In this document: piece by piece, positions 8,702 to 17,475 of the stretch
How the letters are laid out: each line of letters begins with the position of its first letter
Numbering within the stretch: the first letter of the stretch is position 1
Assembly: GCA_900470195.1 (NCBI GenBank)
Contig: UEIJ01000001.1
Location: forward strand, 1 to 64,000
Length of the DNA: 64,000 bases
Reading direction: 5' to 3'
Source: Hyphomicrobiales bacterium
Lineage (GTDB): Bacteria; Pseudomonadota; Alphaproteobacteria; Rhizobiales; Rhizobiaceae
Notes under the pieces: model-generated
The model's input: the letters and a program-made list of their open reading frames with translations, nothing else
The model's database searches: none
Told to the model about the DNA's origin: nothing
Program-made: the position numbers and the translations under genes

Positions 8702-9535
8702 ATGAACCGTCTGGCCAGCTGCAGCATTCTCGCCCTCAGCGCTTTACTTCTCTCCGCCTGCACCACGGTGGATTACGATTTTTCCGATGTAAAGAAATCA
8801 GGTGGTTCAGTGGCCCGCATCGCACCGCCATCCGGCCCTGTGAAAGCGCCACGCTTTGGCGACCGCGATCCGCACAGCTGGACGGGGAAAACGCCATGGC
8901 ATTATCCAATTCATGGCACCGATGTTTCCAAATATCAGACCAATATCGACTGGAGTGCTGCGCGCGCCAGCGGCATTTCCTTCGCCTTCATCAAGGCGAC
9001 GGAAGGCGGCGACCGGGTCGATGACCGCTTTCAGGAACACTGGAACGGCGCTCGTCAGGCGGGCATTGCGCGGAGCGCCTATCACTTCTACTATTTCTGC
9101 CGTCCGGCAATCGAACAGGCGCGCTGGTATATCCAGAATGTGCCGCGTGACCCGGGCGCCCTTCCGCCCGTTCTCGATATGGAATGGAACCCGCAATCGC
9201 CGACCTGCAAGCTGCGCCCCAACGCGGCGGTCGTGCGCAAGGAGATGCGCATCTTCCTGCAAGCGCTGGAAAAGCATTACGGCAAGCGCCCCATCATCTA
9301 CACCACGGTCGATTTCTTCGATGACAACGATCTGCGGCAGATGGCGGATTATCCGTTCTGGCTGCGCTCCGTTGCCGGTCATCCCGACGAGAAATACGGT
9401 CCCCATCCGTGGACGTTCTGGCAATATACCGGCACTGGCTCCATTCCCGGCATCAAGGGCGACGCCGACATCAACGTCTTCGCAGGTGACGCCAATTCGT
9501 GGAAAAAGTGGCTGGAAAGCAACAAGGTCCGCTAA
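8702..9535 (+). CDS. GH25-family lysozyme-like lipoprotein
   Basis: The 277-residue protein has a lipoprotein signal with the lipobox cysteine at residue 20 (LLSAC). From about residue 75 to 265 it matches glycoside hydrolase family 25 (N,O-diacetylmuramidase). The GTDVSKYQ strand and the catalytic LDMEW (Asp-x-Glu) motif are both present. It should cut peptidoglycan glycan strands from the outer membrane or periplasm. It stands alone between btaB and the mltB-like gene on the same strand. Confidence 0.9.
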   Translation: MNRLASCSILALSALLLSACTTVDYDFSDVKKSGGSVARIAPPSGPVKAPRFGDRDPHSWTGKTPWHYPIHGTDVSKYQTNIDWSAARASGISFAFIKATEGGDRVDDRFQEHWNGARQAGIARSAYHFYYFCRPAIEQARWYIQNVPRDPGALPPVLDMEWNPQSPTCKLRPNAAVVRKEMRIFLQALEKHYGKRPIIYTTVDFFDDNDLRQMADYPFWLRSVAGHPDEKYGPHPWTFWQYTGTGSIPGIKGDADINVFAGDANSWKKWLESNKVR

Positions 9536-9655
9536 CACGGCCCAGTTTGGCGGTTCACACCAAGTTTTGCTTCATTTCCGGGGCTTGTTGGGGCAATAGC
9601 AAAATAATCCTCGGAAGGGAGCTGCCTGCTCCCGATTTATTAGTGTGAGTTACCA

Positions 9656-10891
9656 ATGAAGTTGTTTGCTTCAGTTATCGCAGCCGCCTTGCTTGCGTCG
9701 ACAGCCATGTCCAATGCACAGGCCACCGCATCTCCGGCGCCTGCTGCCGCGCCAGCTGAAAACGCCGTCAGTCTTCCAAAGCCCGAATGCGAGATCGACT
9801 TCGGCCAGTGGATGGACAATCTGACCAAGGAAGCCCGCGACGCCGGTGTTGGTGAAAAGGGCATCGCCGAGCTGCACAAGGCCATGCTTGAGCAGAAGGT
9901 GCTCGACCGCGACCGCAAGCAGACCGTTTTCAACCTGACCTTCACCGAATTTTCCAAGCGCCTCATCTCGGAAGCGCGCCTGAAGAAAGGCCGTGAAAAC
10001 CTGGTCAAACATGCCGATGTCTTCAAGAAGGTTGAAGATACCTATGGCGTCCCCGGCCCTGTCCTCGCCGCCTTCTGGGGTCTGGAAACCGATTACGGCG
10101 CGATCCAGGGCGATTTCGACACGCTGAATGCGCTTGTCACCCTTTCCTACGACTGTCGCCGACCGGACCTGTTCCGCCCGCAATTGATCGCACTCCTCAA
10201 GCTTTTCGATCAGGGTGTTGTCGATGCGGCGACCACCGGCGCATGGGCCGGCGAGATCGGCATGATGCAGCTTCTGCCGAAGGATTATCTTGAACGGGGC
10301 GTCGATGGCGATGGCGACGGCAAGGTCGACCTGAAGAACAGCGTTCCCGATGCCATGATGACAGCGGGCCGCATGATTTCGGAACTTGGCTGGAAACGCG
10401 GCCAGCCCTGGCTAGAGGAAGTTCGCCTGACCAAGGACCTGCCTTGGGAAGAAGCGATCCGCACCAATCGCAAGCCGCATTCCTGGTGGGCTGCACAGGG
10501 TGTAACGGGTCTCAATGGTCCGCTCGGCCCGGACGATGGCGATGCGTCGCTTCTGCTGCCGCTTGGCCGCAAGGGACCGGCTTTCCTGTCCTATCCGAAC
10601 TTCGACGTCTTCGTGGAATGGAACAAGTCCATCGTCTATGCCACCACGGCAGCTTATTTTGCGACCCGTCTGGCCGGTGCGCCCGCCTTCGATCCCGGCA
10701 ATCCCGATCAGGGCTTGACGCAAGACCAGTTGAAGGAACTCCAGACCAAGCTGCAGGCGCGTGGCTATGAAATGGGCAAGATCGACGGCGTTTTCGGCGT
10801 CGCTACCCGCGATGCCGTGCGCGCCGAACAGATGCGCCTTGGAATGCCTGCCGATTCCTGGCCGACAAAGGAGCTTCTCGACAAGCTCTGA
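9656..10891 (+). CDS. Lytic murein transglycosylase, MltB-like, with PG-binding domain
   Basis: The 411-residue protein has a signal peptide (about residues 1-22), an MltB/SLT_2 transglycosylase domain and a C-terminal peptidoglycan_binding_1 domain (about 350-410). The putative catalytic glutamate is E144 in the family motif FWGLETDYG; GEIGMMQLLPKDY also matches the family. It lacks the MltB lipobox and should be soluble in the periplasm. It is the fourth cell-wall hydrolase within 8 kb, and a terminator follows directly. Confidence 0.92.
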   Translation: MKLFASVIAAALLASTAMSNAQATASPAPAAAPAENAVSLPKPECEIDFGQWMDNLTKEARDAGVGEKGIAELHKAMLEQKVLDRDRKQTVFNLTFTEFSKRLISEARLKKGRENLVKHADVFKKVEDTYGVPGPVLAAFWGLETDYGAIQGDFDTLNALVTLSYDCRRPDLFRPQLIALLKLFDQGVVDAATTGAWAGEIGMMQLLPKDYLERGVDGDGDGKVDLKNSVPDAMMTAGRMISELGWKRGQPWLEEVRLTKDLPWEEAIRTNRKPHSWWAAQGVTGLNGPLGPDDGDASLLLPLGRKGPAFLSYPNFDVFVEWNKSIVYATTAAYFATRLAGAPAFDPGNPDQGLTQDQLKELQTKLQARGYEMGKIDGVFGVATRDAVRAEQMRLGMPADSWPTKELLDKL

Positions 10892-10900
10892 TATTCGACA

Positions 10901-10930
10901 AGGCGCGGGTTTCAAAGCCCGCGCCTTTTC
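10901..10930 (+). terminator. Terminator of the mltB-like gene
   Basis: AGGCGCGGG (10901-10909) pairs with CCCGCGCCT (10918-10926). TTTTCCTTT follows on the plus strand, 10 bases after the stop codon of the gene. Confidence 0.88.
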
Positions 10931-10945
10931 CTTTCCTGAACTGAA

Positions 10946-11890
10946 ATGCGCCCCATGCTCACCACGCTATTCGTCGTCCTTCCCGTTTTCGCGCTGATTT
11001 TCTCCGGCTGGGGTGCCTTCAGGCTGAAAATTCTTGGGCCGCATGCAATAGCGGAGCTGAACCGTTTCGTCGTCTATCTTGCACTGCCTGCCCTGCTCTT
11101 CGACATCATGGCCAACACCCATGGCAGCGAACTGTGGCAGCCGGGCTTCATTGCAGTGTTTCTGCTTTCGAGTGCAATTGCTTTCGCATTGCCATTTCTG
11201 GTGCGGCTGCGCGGAAAACTGCCGCTGGCGGATACTGCGCTTGACGGCCTGAACGCCGCCTATCCCAATACCGGTTATATGGGCATCCCGCTTTCGATGA
11301 TCGCTTTCGGCTCGGGGGTCTTGGCTGCGACCACCATTTCGATCATCATCACCGTCTGCGTTACTTTTGCTTTTGCGATCGTGCTGATCGAAATCGGCTT
11401 GCAGACCGAGAAGAAGCCGCTCCGTCTCATCTGGAAGGTCGTGCGGTCGCTGATCCGCAATCCGCTGCTTTTCGCTCCGGCACTTGGCGCGGTCGTGTCC
11501 TTTCTGGGACTCACGATCCCGGCCCCTGCGGAAACCTTTCTCAAGATGCTCGGTGGTGCAGCGTCCCCTTGTGCGCTGGTGGCGCTTGGCCTGTTCCTCG
11601 CCCAGCCGCGAAAGATCGAACGCGAAAGCGTCAATGCCATCGCCTTTCTCGTGACCGTAAAACTCATCATTCAGCCGCTCGCCACTTGGCTGCTGGCGGT
11701 CTATGTGTTCGGACTGCCGCCCCTGCTCGCGCAAAGCGCCGCGCTTCTTGCAGCGTTGCCGACTGGCACCGGCCCCTTCATGCTGGCCGAACATTATCGT
11801 CGCGAAGCGGCGATAACCTCCAACGTCATCCTCTATTCGACCGTGATATCTATCCTCACCTTGTCGGCATATCTGGCGCTAATTCGCTGA
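10946..11890 (+). CDS. AEC-family transporter (auxin efflux carrier-type permease)
   Basis: The 314-residue protein is almost wholly hydrophobic, with about 10 membrane segments in the two-bundle pattern of the AEC/Mem_trans family. The conserved YPNTGYMGIP (N-x-x-[YF]-x-G-x-P type) motif lies in the first half. AEC proteins export or import organic anions such as malate; the substrate is unknown here. An ATG at 10955 is an equally possible start. It has no obvious operon partner. Confidence 0.88.
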   Translation: MRPMLTTLFVVLPVFALIFSGWGAFRLKILGPHAIAELNRFVVYLALPALLFDIMANTHGSELWQPGFIAVFLLSSAIAFALPFLVRLRGKLPLADTALDGLNAAYPNTGYMGIPLSMIAFGSGVLAATTISIIITVCVTFAFAIVLIEIGLQTEKKPLRLIWKVVRSLIRNPLLFAPALGAVVSFLGLTIPAPAETFLKMLGGAASPCALVALGLFLAQPRKIERESVNAIAFLVTVKLIIQPLATWLLAVYVFGLPPLLAQSAALLAALPTGTGPFMLAEHYRREAAITSNVILYSTVISILTLSAYLALIR

Positions 11891-12157
11891 AACTCGCAAG
11901 AAACATGCCGAAAAACCTGTGGCAACTGCGGCGAAAACAGCACCAAACGTGGCAGTTCGATGTCTTTTTCATGAAATGTGAACAAATTTTTCTGGTCAAA
12001 TATTTCAATAGTTTAGAGGGTAAACAATAGGTTTATTCCCCTATCACGGCAGATTGCAGAACGAAATCTTCTTTTGTTCGAAGCGTTTTGCGCTTAGATT
12101 CCTGTTTCCTACCAGCGCGCGTCCGACCAGTCGGGCGCATATGAAGGAGACAGACCA

Positions 12158-12244
12158 ATGGGACTTACGCGATCTTTGAATGTCCTCATGATCTGTGCGG
12201 CATTTGCATTTGTTGCAGCGTTGATAGCAGGCGTCATCCCTTAG
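12158..12244 (+). CDS. 28-residue single-pass membrane peptide
   Basis: A small frame of 28 codons starts at the ATG at 12158, after AAGGAG at ideal spacing. The product has a short MGLTRSLN head and one hydrophobic segment ending in a Pro before the TAG. Its N-terminal Arg and hydrophobic helix fit a small inner-membrane protein. I recall similar tiny membrane peptides in Rhizobiales genomes, usually annotated only as hypothetical. A RIME-like palindromic repeat starts at its stop codon. The good ribosome-binding site is the main argument that it is real. Confidence 0.6.
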   Translation: MGLTRSLNVLMICAAFAFVAALIAGVIP

Positions 12245-12346
12245 AGCATGTCTCCCGAAAGTGGGAACCGGTTTCGGGATAAAGACATGCGTAAAAACCA
12301 ATCGAGAGCATTTCCGACGATTCAGTTTAAACAGGAAAGGCTCTAA
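12244..12346 (+). repeat. RIME-like composite double-palindrome, copy 1
   Basis: The first palindrome, AGCATGTC to GACATGC (about 12246-12290), has an inner CCCGAAAGTGGGAACCGGTTTCGGG section. A short A-rich linker leads to a second hairpin from AGAGCATTTCC to GGAAAGGCTCT. The two-hairpin layout is shared with four other copies in the window and resembles the rhizobial RIME1 elements as I remember them. It starts at the stop codon of the 28-residue gene. Confidence 0.75.
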
Positions 12347-12411
12347 GGGAAATAGCCTAAACCATTACGGCGGCTTCGGTTTTTGAGGATAGGCCGACCC
12401 GCACGAAAACG

Positions 12412-12440
12412 AGAAAGCCCGGCAAAAACGCCGGGCTTTC
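12412..12440 (-). terminator. Terminator of metF
   Basis: GAAAGCCCGGC pairs with GCCGGGCTTTC around a 7-base loop. On the minus strand it is followed by TCGTTTTCG. It lies 8 bases past the metF stop codon. Confidence 0.85.
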
Positions 12441-12447
12441 TTTTGTT

Positions 12448-13359
12448 TCAGGCCATTTCCAGCGCTGCTTCCGCCTTCGGCCTTATGCCGATCATATGGC
12501 AGATCGCAAAGGGCAGATCGGCGCGATTCATCGTGTAGAAATGGAAATCCTGCACGCCGCGCTCAATCAGATCCATCACCTGTTCGGCGGCAATTGCCGC
12601 TGCGACGAGCTGATGCGTCTGCGGATCGTCGTCCAACCCGTCGAAACGCTCCGCCAGCCAGCTTGGAATATGTGTTGCTGACCGCGCGCAGAAATTCTTG
12701 ACCTGCTTGAAATTATGCACCGGCAACACGCCGGGAACGATCGGAATATAGATGCCGGCGCGGCGCACGCGCTCGACATAACGCTCGTAAAGATCGTTCT
12801 CGAAGAAGAACTGGGTGATGGCGCGCGTCGCGCCATTATCCACTTTACGCTTCAGCATATCGATATCGGTCGCGAAATCCGGGCTTTCCGGATGTTTTTC
12901 CGGATAGGCGGAGACCGAAATGTCGAAATCTGCGATATTGCGGAGGCCCGAAACCAGTTCGGCACCGTTCTGGTAGCCGCCGGGCGTCGGCACATATTTT
13001 TCGCCAATCCCCGCTGCCGGATCGCCGCGCAGCGCCACGAAACGATTGACGCCAAGCGCTGCGAATTCGCGCACCACGCGGTCGACTTCCTCACGCGTCG
13101 CGTCCACGCAGGTCAGATGCGCGGCGGGCTTGATGTCGGTTTCCTTGAGAATGCGCGCTACGGTGCGCGCCGTGCGCTCTCGCGTGGACCCACCGGCGCC
13201 ATAGGTCACCGAAACGAATTCGGGCTGCAACGGGGCAAGCCGCGTGACCGTATCCCAGAGACGCTGTTCCATTTCTTCCGTCTTGGGAGGGAAGAATTCG
13301 AACGATACCCGGGTGGTCTGGCCAACGTCCGGTCGGCGGGAAAGACCGTAAAAACCCAT
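12448..13359 (-). CDS. metF: 5,10-methylenetetrahydrofolate reductase
   Basis: The 303-residue FAD enzyme reduces methylene-THF to methyl-THF, the methyl donor for methionine synthase. Family features are SFEFFPPKT near the N terminus, the FVSVTYGAGGS stretch, and a length close to E. coli MetF (296). The ATG at 13359 has CGGAG at good spacing; the frame remains open to 13419 without a better start. It lies 107 bases downstream of the ArsR-methyltransferase regulator gene on the same strand, and the two probably form an operon for the methionine/SAM cycle. Confidence 0.95.
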   Translation of the reverse strand: MGFYGLSRRPDVGQTTRVSFEFFPPKTEEMEQRLWDTVTRLAPLQPEFVSVTYGAGGSTRERTARTVARILKETDIKPAAHLTCVDATREEVDRVVREFAALGVNRFVALRGDPAAGIGEKYVPTPGGYQNGAELVSGLRNIADFDISVSAYPEKHPESPDFATDIDMLKRKVDNGATRAITQFFFENDLYERYVERVRRAGIYIPIVPGVLPVHNFKQVKNFCARSATHIPSWLAERFDGLDDDPQTHQLVAAAIAAEQVMDLIERGVQDFHFYTMNRADLPFAICHMIGIRPKAEAALEMA

Positions 13360-13466
13360 CAAACTGTCTCCGTCATGCTCGGAGCATTCTGCAGCCAGAT
13401 GGAACATCTGGCGTCGCATAAATGCCGTGAATACAAATATTTAGAACGTGTTTCCGTCTAACGTCA

Positions 13467-14483
13467 TCAAGCCGAAACGCGCTCTATCGTTTTCGATACC
13501 GGGTCGGCGATCAGAAGACGCGGATCGCGGGCGAGCCACAGCTTCACTGTCAGCCCCTCATCTCCGTTGGCCGCCTTCGGTTCCAGTTCCAGCGTCTTTT
13601 CCGGCTCAAGACCGGCATCCTTCATCCAGCCCAGCATCTGCTCGTCACTGAAGCCGAGCCGTAAATGTGCATGGTCCTCGCGCAGGAACTCGAGCCTGTG
13701 CGGTGCAAAATCGACGATCAGCAACCGCCCGTTGGGGCGCAACGCCCGCGCGCCTTCCCTGATCGCAGCCAGCGGGTCGTCAAGAAAGTGCAAAACCTGA
13801 TGAATGGTCACCAGATCGAAACTCTCGCGCTCCACAGGCAGGGCGTAGACATCGCCCTGGCGAACCTGCGCATTGCCGATTGCCGCCAGATCGAGATTGG
13901 CACGCGCCACGGCAAGCATGTCGCGATTGATGTCGATACCGACGCCGCGAAGGTAAAGCGGCGCAAAAAGCTCCAGCAACCGGCCCGTGCCGGTGCCGAC
14001 GTCCAGCATGGACTGAAACGGCTTGTCCCCGACAATCTTCTTGAGCGCGACCTCGACCGCGTCCTCGGAAACATGCAGCTTGCGTATCTGATCCCAGCTG
14101 CCGGCATTGGCGCTGAAATAGGCAGCTGCCTTTTCCTGACGGCTGGACTTTACCTGAGAGAGCCGTTCCATGTCGCGTTCAACCAGCGCATCGGCATTGT
14201 CGAGACGCGCCAGAAGCCCGCGCGCAAGATCGCCGCTGATCGCATTGTCGGCGAGACGGAAGTAGGCCCATGCGCCTTCCTGATAACGCTCGATGAGATC
14301 AGCTTCCCCAAGCAGCTTCAGATGACGCGAAACACGCGGCTGGGATTGCCCCAATATTGTCGTGAGGTCCGAGACGGTGAGGTCCCCCCGCGCCAAAAGC
14401 GCCAGAATGCGCAAACGGCTTGGCTCAGCCACCGCTTTCAACACATCCACCATCTGATCGAGTTGCAATTGCAAACCGCTCAT
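13467..14483 (-). CDS. ArsR-family regulator fused to SAM-dependent methyltransferase domain, SahR-type
   Basis: The 338-residue protein has an N-terminal ArsR winged helix (about residues 5-85, LKAVAEPSRLRILALL and a VSRHLKLL recognition helix). A class I methyltransferase domain follows (about 120-290), with motif I DVGTGTGRLLELF. This fusion is the layout of SahR, described as a repressor that senses S-adenosylhomocysteine or SAM and controls methionine-cycle genes. Being followed by metF fits that role strongly. I chose the start at 14483 because an ATG at 14513 would fall in the likely operator. The methyltransferase domain may be a sensor rather than an enzyme. Confidence 0.82.
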   Translation of the reverse strand: MSGLQLQLDQMVDVLKAVAEPSRLRILALLARGDLTVSDLTTILGQSQPRVSRHLKLLGEADLIERYQEGAWAYFRLADNAISGDLARGLLARLDNADALVERDMERLSQVKSSRQEKAAAYFSANAGSWDQIRKLHVSEDAVEVALKKIVGDKPFQSMLDVGTGTGRLLELFAPLYLRGVGIDINRDMLAVARANLDLAAIGNAQVRQGDVYALPVERESFDLVTIHQVLHFLDDPLAAIREGARALRPNGRLLIVDFAPHRLEFLREDHAHLRLGFSDEQMLGWMKDAGLEPEKTLELEPKAANGDEGLTVKLWLARDPRLLIADPVSKTIERVSA

Positions 14484-14507
14484 CGCTTTGCTCTCGGATT
14501 GAATAAA

Positions 14508-14528
14508 AGACATAAAGATATGTTTATA
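14508..14528. promoter_or_regulatory. Candidate SahR operator upstream of the regulator gene
   Basis: ATAAAGATATGTTTAT is a near-perfect inverted repeat about 30 bases upstream of the chosen start codon. Its A/T-rich form with a central GATATC/G core resembles the motif I recall for SahR in alphaproteobacteria. Its position suits autoregulation of the sahR-metF unit. The palindrome is visible; binding is inferred. Confidence 0.55.
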
Positions 14529-14582
14529 TGGAAAACAATTTTGGTGCAAGGACTTTTCATGGAGAATGGTTGAGGCAATATC

Positions 14583-14611
14583 CGGCCTCGATGGGCTTGT
14601 CGGTCCGAGGC
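14583..14611. other. Hairpin in the 14.5-14.75 kb intergenic gap
   Basis: CCTCG and CGAGG arms flank an 18-base loop between the divergent regulator and DUF2293 genes. No T run follows on either strand. It might be part of a leader RNA or chance; nothing more can be supported. Confidence 0.3.
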
Positions 14612-14747
14612 CCGGTTAAGCCGAAGTGCTGGCTGAACTTTTTCAAGGTGTGATGCATTCGCATCTTTAACAGCTTGGTATAAGGGATTCACGATGGCGC
14701 GCCCCGACAGCACTTGCCAAAAGGCGCAAACAAGGAAGGGAGACGGA

Positions 14748-15071
14748 ATGAGTGCAGGCACCAATCGCCAGAAGGCAATCGCCAAATCGCTGACGCTTCT
14801 GCTTCCGGCTGTCCCCTTTTCGGACTCCGAGCCCATACGCGCTGCGGCACTTGCGCCGCATATGAAGACACTGCCGCCCTCCACCGCCGTGTGGCTTGCG
14901 ACCGTTGCGCATGTGCGCCACTCCCACACCGACTACGATGCGTTGCGGGACGAAGGCTACGACAGGGATTCGGCGCGTTTCTTCGTTTTGGACGCGATCA
15001 ACGCCAAACTTACGGAATGGCGCGCCACCCGGCTCGTCTCGCCGGAGGACGACGAAGCGGTGCAGATATAG
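14748..15071 (+). CDS. DUF2293 domain protein
   Basis: The 107-residue protein is related to DUF2293 proteins common in Rhizobiales. It shows the VWLATVAHVRHSHTDYD block and a C-terminal acidic tail. GGGAGACGG stands before the ATG at 14748, which decides against the longer frame from 14694. No enzymatic motif is visible and the function is unknown. It is divergent from the sahR-type gene and convergent with a secreted protein gene. Confidence 0.75.
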   Translation: MSAGTNRQKAIAKSLTLLLPAVPFSDSEPIRAAALAPHMKTLPPSTAVWLATVAHVRHSHTDYDALRDEGYDRDSARFFVLDAINAKLTEWRATRLVSPEDDEAVQI

Positions 15072-15103
15072 CGCGTGAAAAGATCAACCCTGATCGGTTG
15101 GAA

Positions 15104-15490
15104 TTACTGCTTTGCCGCACATTTGGGGCGGGTCAGCCGAACCGTATATTGTCGCGGCCCGACAAGACCCTGCGGCGTCGGCTGGGTGACGATTCTGGCC
15201 TTCAACCTGCATGTCCCGACCAGGACGTTGTAGGACCCGAAATCCTGCCGGGTGATGCTCTTGATGGGCTGGCCGGGAAAGCGCTTTCCTACCGCCTCGG
15301 TCACGGAGGCAAGTTCACGGTCCTCCTCGACATTCGGCGCGAGCACCGCATGGGCAGGAAAAGTCAGCAGAAACATGGACAAAGCTGCTCCAGCTAACGG
15401 GAGCGCGAATGGACGCTCTATATCATTGTCTTTCGGCGCAGGCGCTTCATGGTTTTGCTTGAAATGCATTAATCGCGGAAAATATTTCAT
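15104..15490 (-). CDS. Putative secreted protein, unknown function
   Basis: The 128-residue protein begins at the ATG at 15490, preceded by GGGGGT. A long positively charged head precedes one hydrophobic segment ending AHA near residue 47, so it is exported or anchored. The mature part of about 80 residues holds two cysteines (GTCRL and RPKCA) that could form a disulfide. I do not recognise a family. The frame continues upstream to 15589 through a GC-rich hairpin, which is unlikely to be coding. Confidence 0.6.
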   Translation of the reverse strand: MKYFPRLMHFKQNHEAPAPKDNDIERPFALPLAGAALSMFLLTFPAHAVLAPNVEEDRELASVTEAVGKRFPGQPIKSITRQDFGSYNVLVGTCRLKARIVTQPTPQGLVGPRQYTVRLTRPKCAAKQ

Positions 15491-15551
15491 GAAATTACCC
15501 CCAAATAACTCAATGATAGCGCATCGCGGGATGCAAGGCCACTGAATGCAT

Positions 15552-15583
15552 TCGGGCCCGGAATCGTATCGATCCGGGCCCGA
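15552..15583. other. Strong GC hairpin without T run
   Basis: TCGGGCCCGGA and TCCGGGCCCGA form an 11-bp perfect stem with a 10-base loop. Neither strand shows a U tract, so it is not a classical terminator. It lies between the MFS gene and the secreted protein gene, both on the minus strand, and may still block or stabilise transcripts. Confidence 0.5.
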
Positions 15584-15605
15584 AAACATGCCAGCATCGC
15601 GAATA

Positions 15606-16946
15606 TCAGTCGACCGAGCCGTGCCCTTGCAGATAGCCGTGCTTGCGCGGGTTCGGCATCAGAATACTGACGGCGAAGACGACTACCATCAGCACGGTCA
15701 CATACCAGAAGAAGCCGCTTTCCATGCCCCGCTGCTTGAACCACAGCGCCACATATTCAGCCGTGCCGCCAAAAATCGCGTTGGCAATCGCATAGGAAAA
15801 GCCCACGCCAAGCGCCCGCACTTCCGCTGGAAACAGCTCTGCCTTCACGATGCCGCTGATGGAGGTGTACATGCTGACAATCGCGAGCGCGATCACGATA
15901 TAAATGAATGCCCAGACCGAACTCTGCACCGAACCGATCAGCGTCAGGAGCGGAATGGTGGTCAGGATCGAAATGCCGCCAAAGCCGATCATCATCGTCT
16001 TGCGTCCGATCTTGTCGGACAAAGCGCCGAAGAGCGGTTGCATAAGCATGTAGACCAGCAGCACGAAGGTCATGGTTTCGCTGGCCGTTTCCTTGCTCAT
16101 GCCGGCGGTATTGACCAGATATTTCTGCATATAGGTGGTGAAAGTATAGAAGGCGAGCGAACCGCCTGCGGTGAAGCCGACGACGACGAGGAAAGCCTTG
16201 CGATGGTTCTTCCAGATATTGGCGAAGCTGCCCGCCGCCTTGTTGCCGCGGGTTTCTTCCGTCGAGGTCTCGTGAAGGGTCCGGCGCAGGAAAAGCGCCA
16301 CGATGGCTGCAACACCGCCAATGGCGAATGGAATGCGCCAGCCCCAGGCATGAAGCTCATCCGATGTCAGGAAGAATTGCAGCACCACGATCACGAGAAC
16401 CGCAAGCAATTGCCCGCCGATCAGCGTGACATACTGAAACGAGGAAAAGAAGCCACGGCGACCGGCAAGCGCCACCTCGCTCATATAGGTAGCGGTGGTG
16501 CCGTATTCGCCACCGACGGAAAGCCCCTGCAAGAGCCGCACGATCAGCAGCAGGAACGGCGCCAGAATGCCGATGCTCTCATAGGTCGGCAGAATAGCGA
16601 TAGCGAAGGAGCCAAGGCACATCATCGTGACCGAAATCAGCATCGATGTGCGGCGTCCGAGCCTGTCGGCAATGCGGCCAAAAAGCCAGCCCCCGATAGG
16701 ACGCATCAGGAAACCAGCGGCGAAAATCGCAGCAGCATTCAATAGCTGGCTGGTCTGGTCTTCGGCGGGGAAAAACTGCGATGCGAAGTAAAGCGCACCG
16801 AAGGAATAGACGTAGAAATCGTACCATTCCACCAGATTGCCCGATGCGCTGGCCACGATGGCAAAGACGCGGCGGCGCGTGTCATGGGCATCATGTGTCC
16901 CTTCGATCTCGCCATTGGCGTCAGCATGCATTTCTGCATTGTTCAT
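15606..16946 (-). CDS. MFS transporter, metabolite:H+ symporter (KgtP/ProP-like)
   Basis: The 446-residue protein has 12 membrane segments and belongs to the MHS branch of the major facilitator superfamily. The N-terminal [15 protein letters not shown] motif and the loop [10 protein letters not shown] are diagnostic. Members import dicarboxylates, alpha-ketoglutarate, proline/betaine or similar compounds with protons; which one applies is unknown. The ATG at 16946 follows GGGAG at normal spacing, so the 19 extra residues of the longer frame are rejected. It appears monocistronic. Confidence 0.9.
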   Translation of the reverse strand: MNNAEMHADANGEIEGTHDAHDTRRRVFAIVASASGNLVEWYDFYVYSFGALYFASQFFPAEDQTSQLLNAAAIFAAGFLMRPIGGWLFGRIADRLGRRTSMLISVTMMCLGSFAIAILPTYESIGILAPFLLLIVRLLQGLSVGGEYGTTATYMSEVALAGRRGFFSSFQYVTLIGGQLLAVLVIVVLQFFLTSDELHAWGWRIPFAIGGVAAIVALFLRRTLHETSTEETRGNKAAGSFANIWKNHRKAFLVVVGFTAGGSLAFYTFTTYMQKYLVNTAGMSKETASETMTFVLLVYMLMQPLFGALSDKIGRKTMMIGFGGISILTTIPLLTLIGSVQSSVWAFIYIVIALAIVSMYTSISGIVKAELFPAEVRALGVGFSYAIANAIFGGTAEYVALWFKQRGMESGFFWYVTVLMVVVFAVSILMPNPRKHGYLQGHGSVD

Positions 16947-17475
16947 TCTGAAAACTCCCGATAGCAGGCGGTTATGAAGCAGCCTGCAAGCCGCCGATCC
17001 CATGCGGGGTTACTGAAATCGGCGATTGTTTCACTTCACAAACATAGAGCGCGAACCGCATCTCAATCGAAAGGCAGCCTCGCATTTGAAATGTCCTCCC
17101 GGTCTAATCATGCCGCTTGAATCCTCTGCGATGACAGACGGCCTGAACCGGCGGTCTCGGTATTCATTCCCGACGAAAATATGGGCGGAGCAAGAGCATC
17201 GAAACCGGCGTCCTGAACGAAATCGCAACGGGATGAAACGCATCACGACGTTGCGACTACGAACTCCATATCTAGAGCGGCTTCAGGAAGCGGCCAGACC
17301 ATAGGAACAAAATCGTTTGCATGCAATCTATTCCAGTATAAGAAATTGCTAAATGGCATCGTCGGAAACGCTGCGCGATCCCGGGCAATGTAACCAATTG
17401 AAATAACTGCGAAATAGGACGTGGCGCCTACACGGGCAACCGATCAAATCCCCGTGTAGAACAATCTTTGAGACG
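16947..17475. other. Intergenic stretch of about 530 bp
   Basis: The right part precedes nothing but the end of tam; the left part must hold the promoter of the MFS gene. Short open frames exist on the plus strand, but they lack a ribosome-binding site and any recognisable composition. I see no convincing gene or RNA. Confidence 0.55.

Noticed and set aside
12044..12301. 85-codon minus-strand frame
   Set aside because: It is opposite the better supported 28-residue gene and includes part of a palindromic repeat.
15546..16745. 399-codon plus-strand frame
   Set aside because: Antisense to the MHS transporter, with His/Gln/Asp-rich composition typical of a shadow frame.
17026..17304. 92-codon plus-strand frame downstream of the MFS start
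   Set aside because: No start signal and Arg/Asn-rich random composition.
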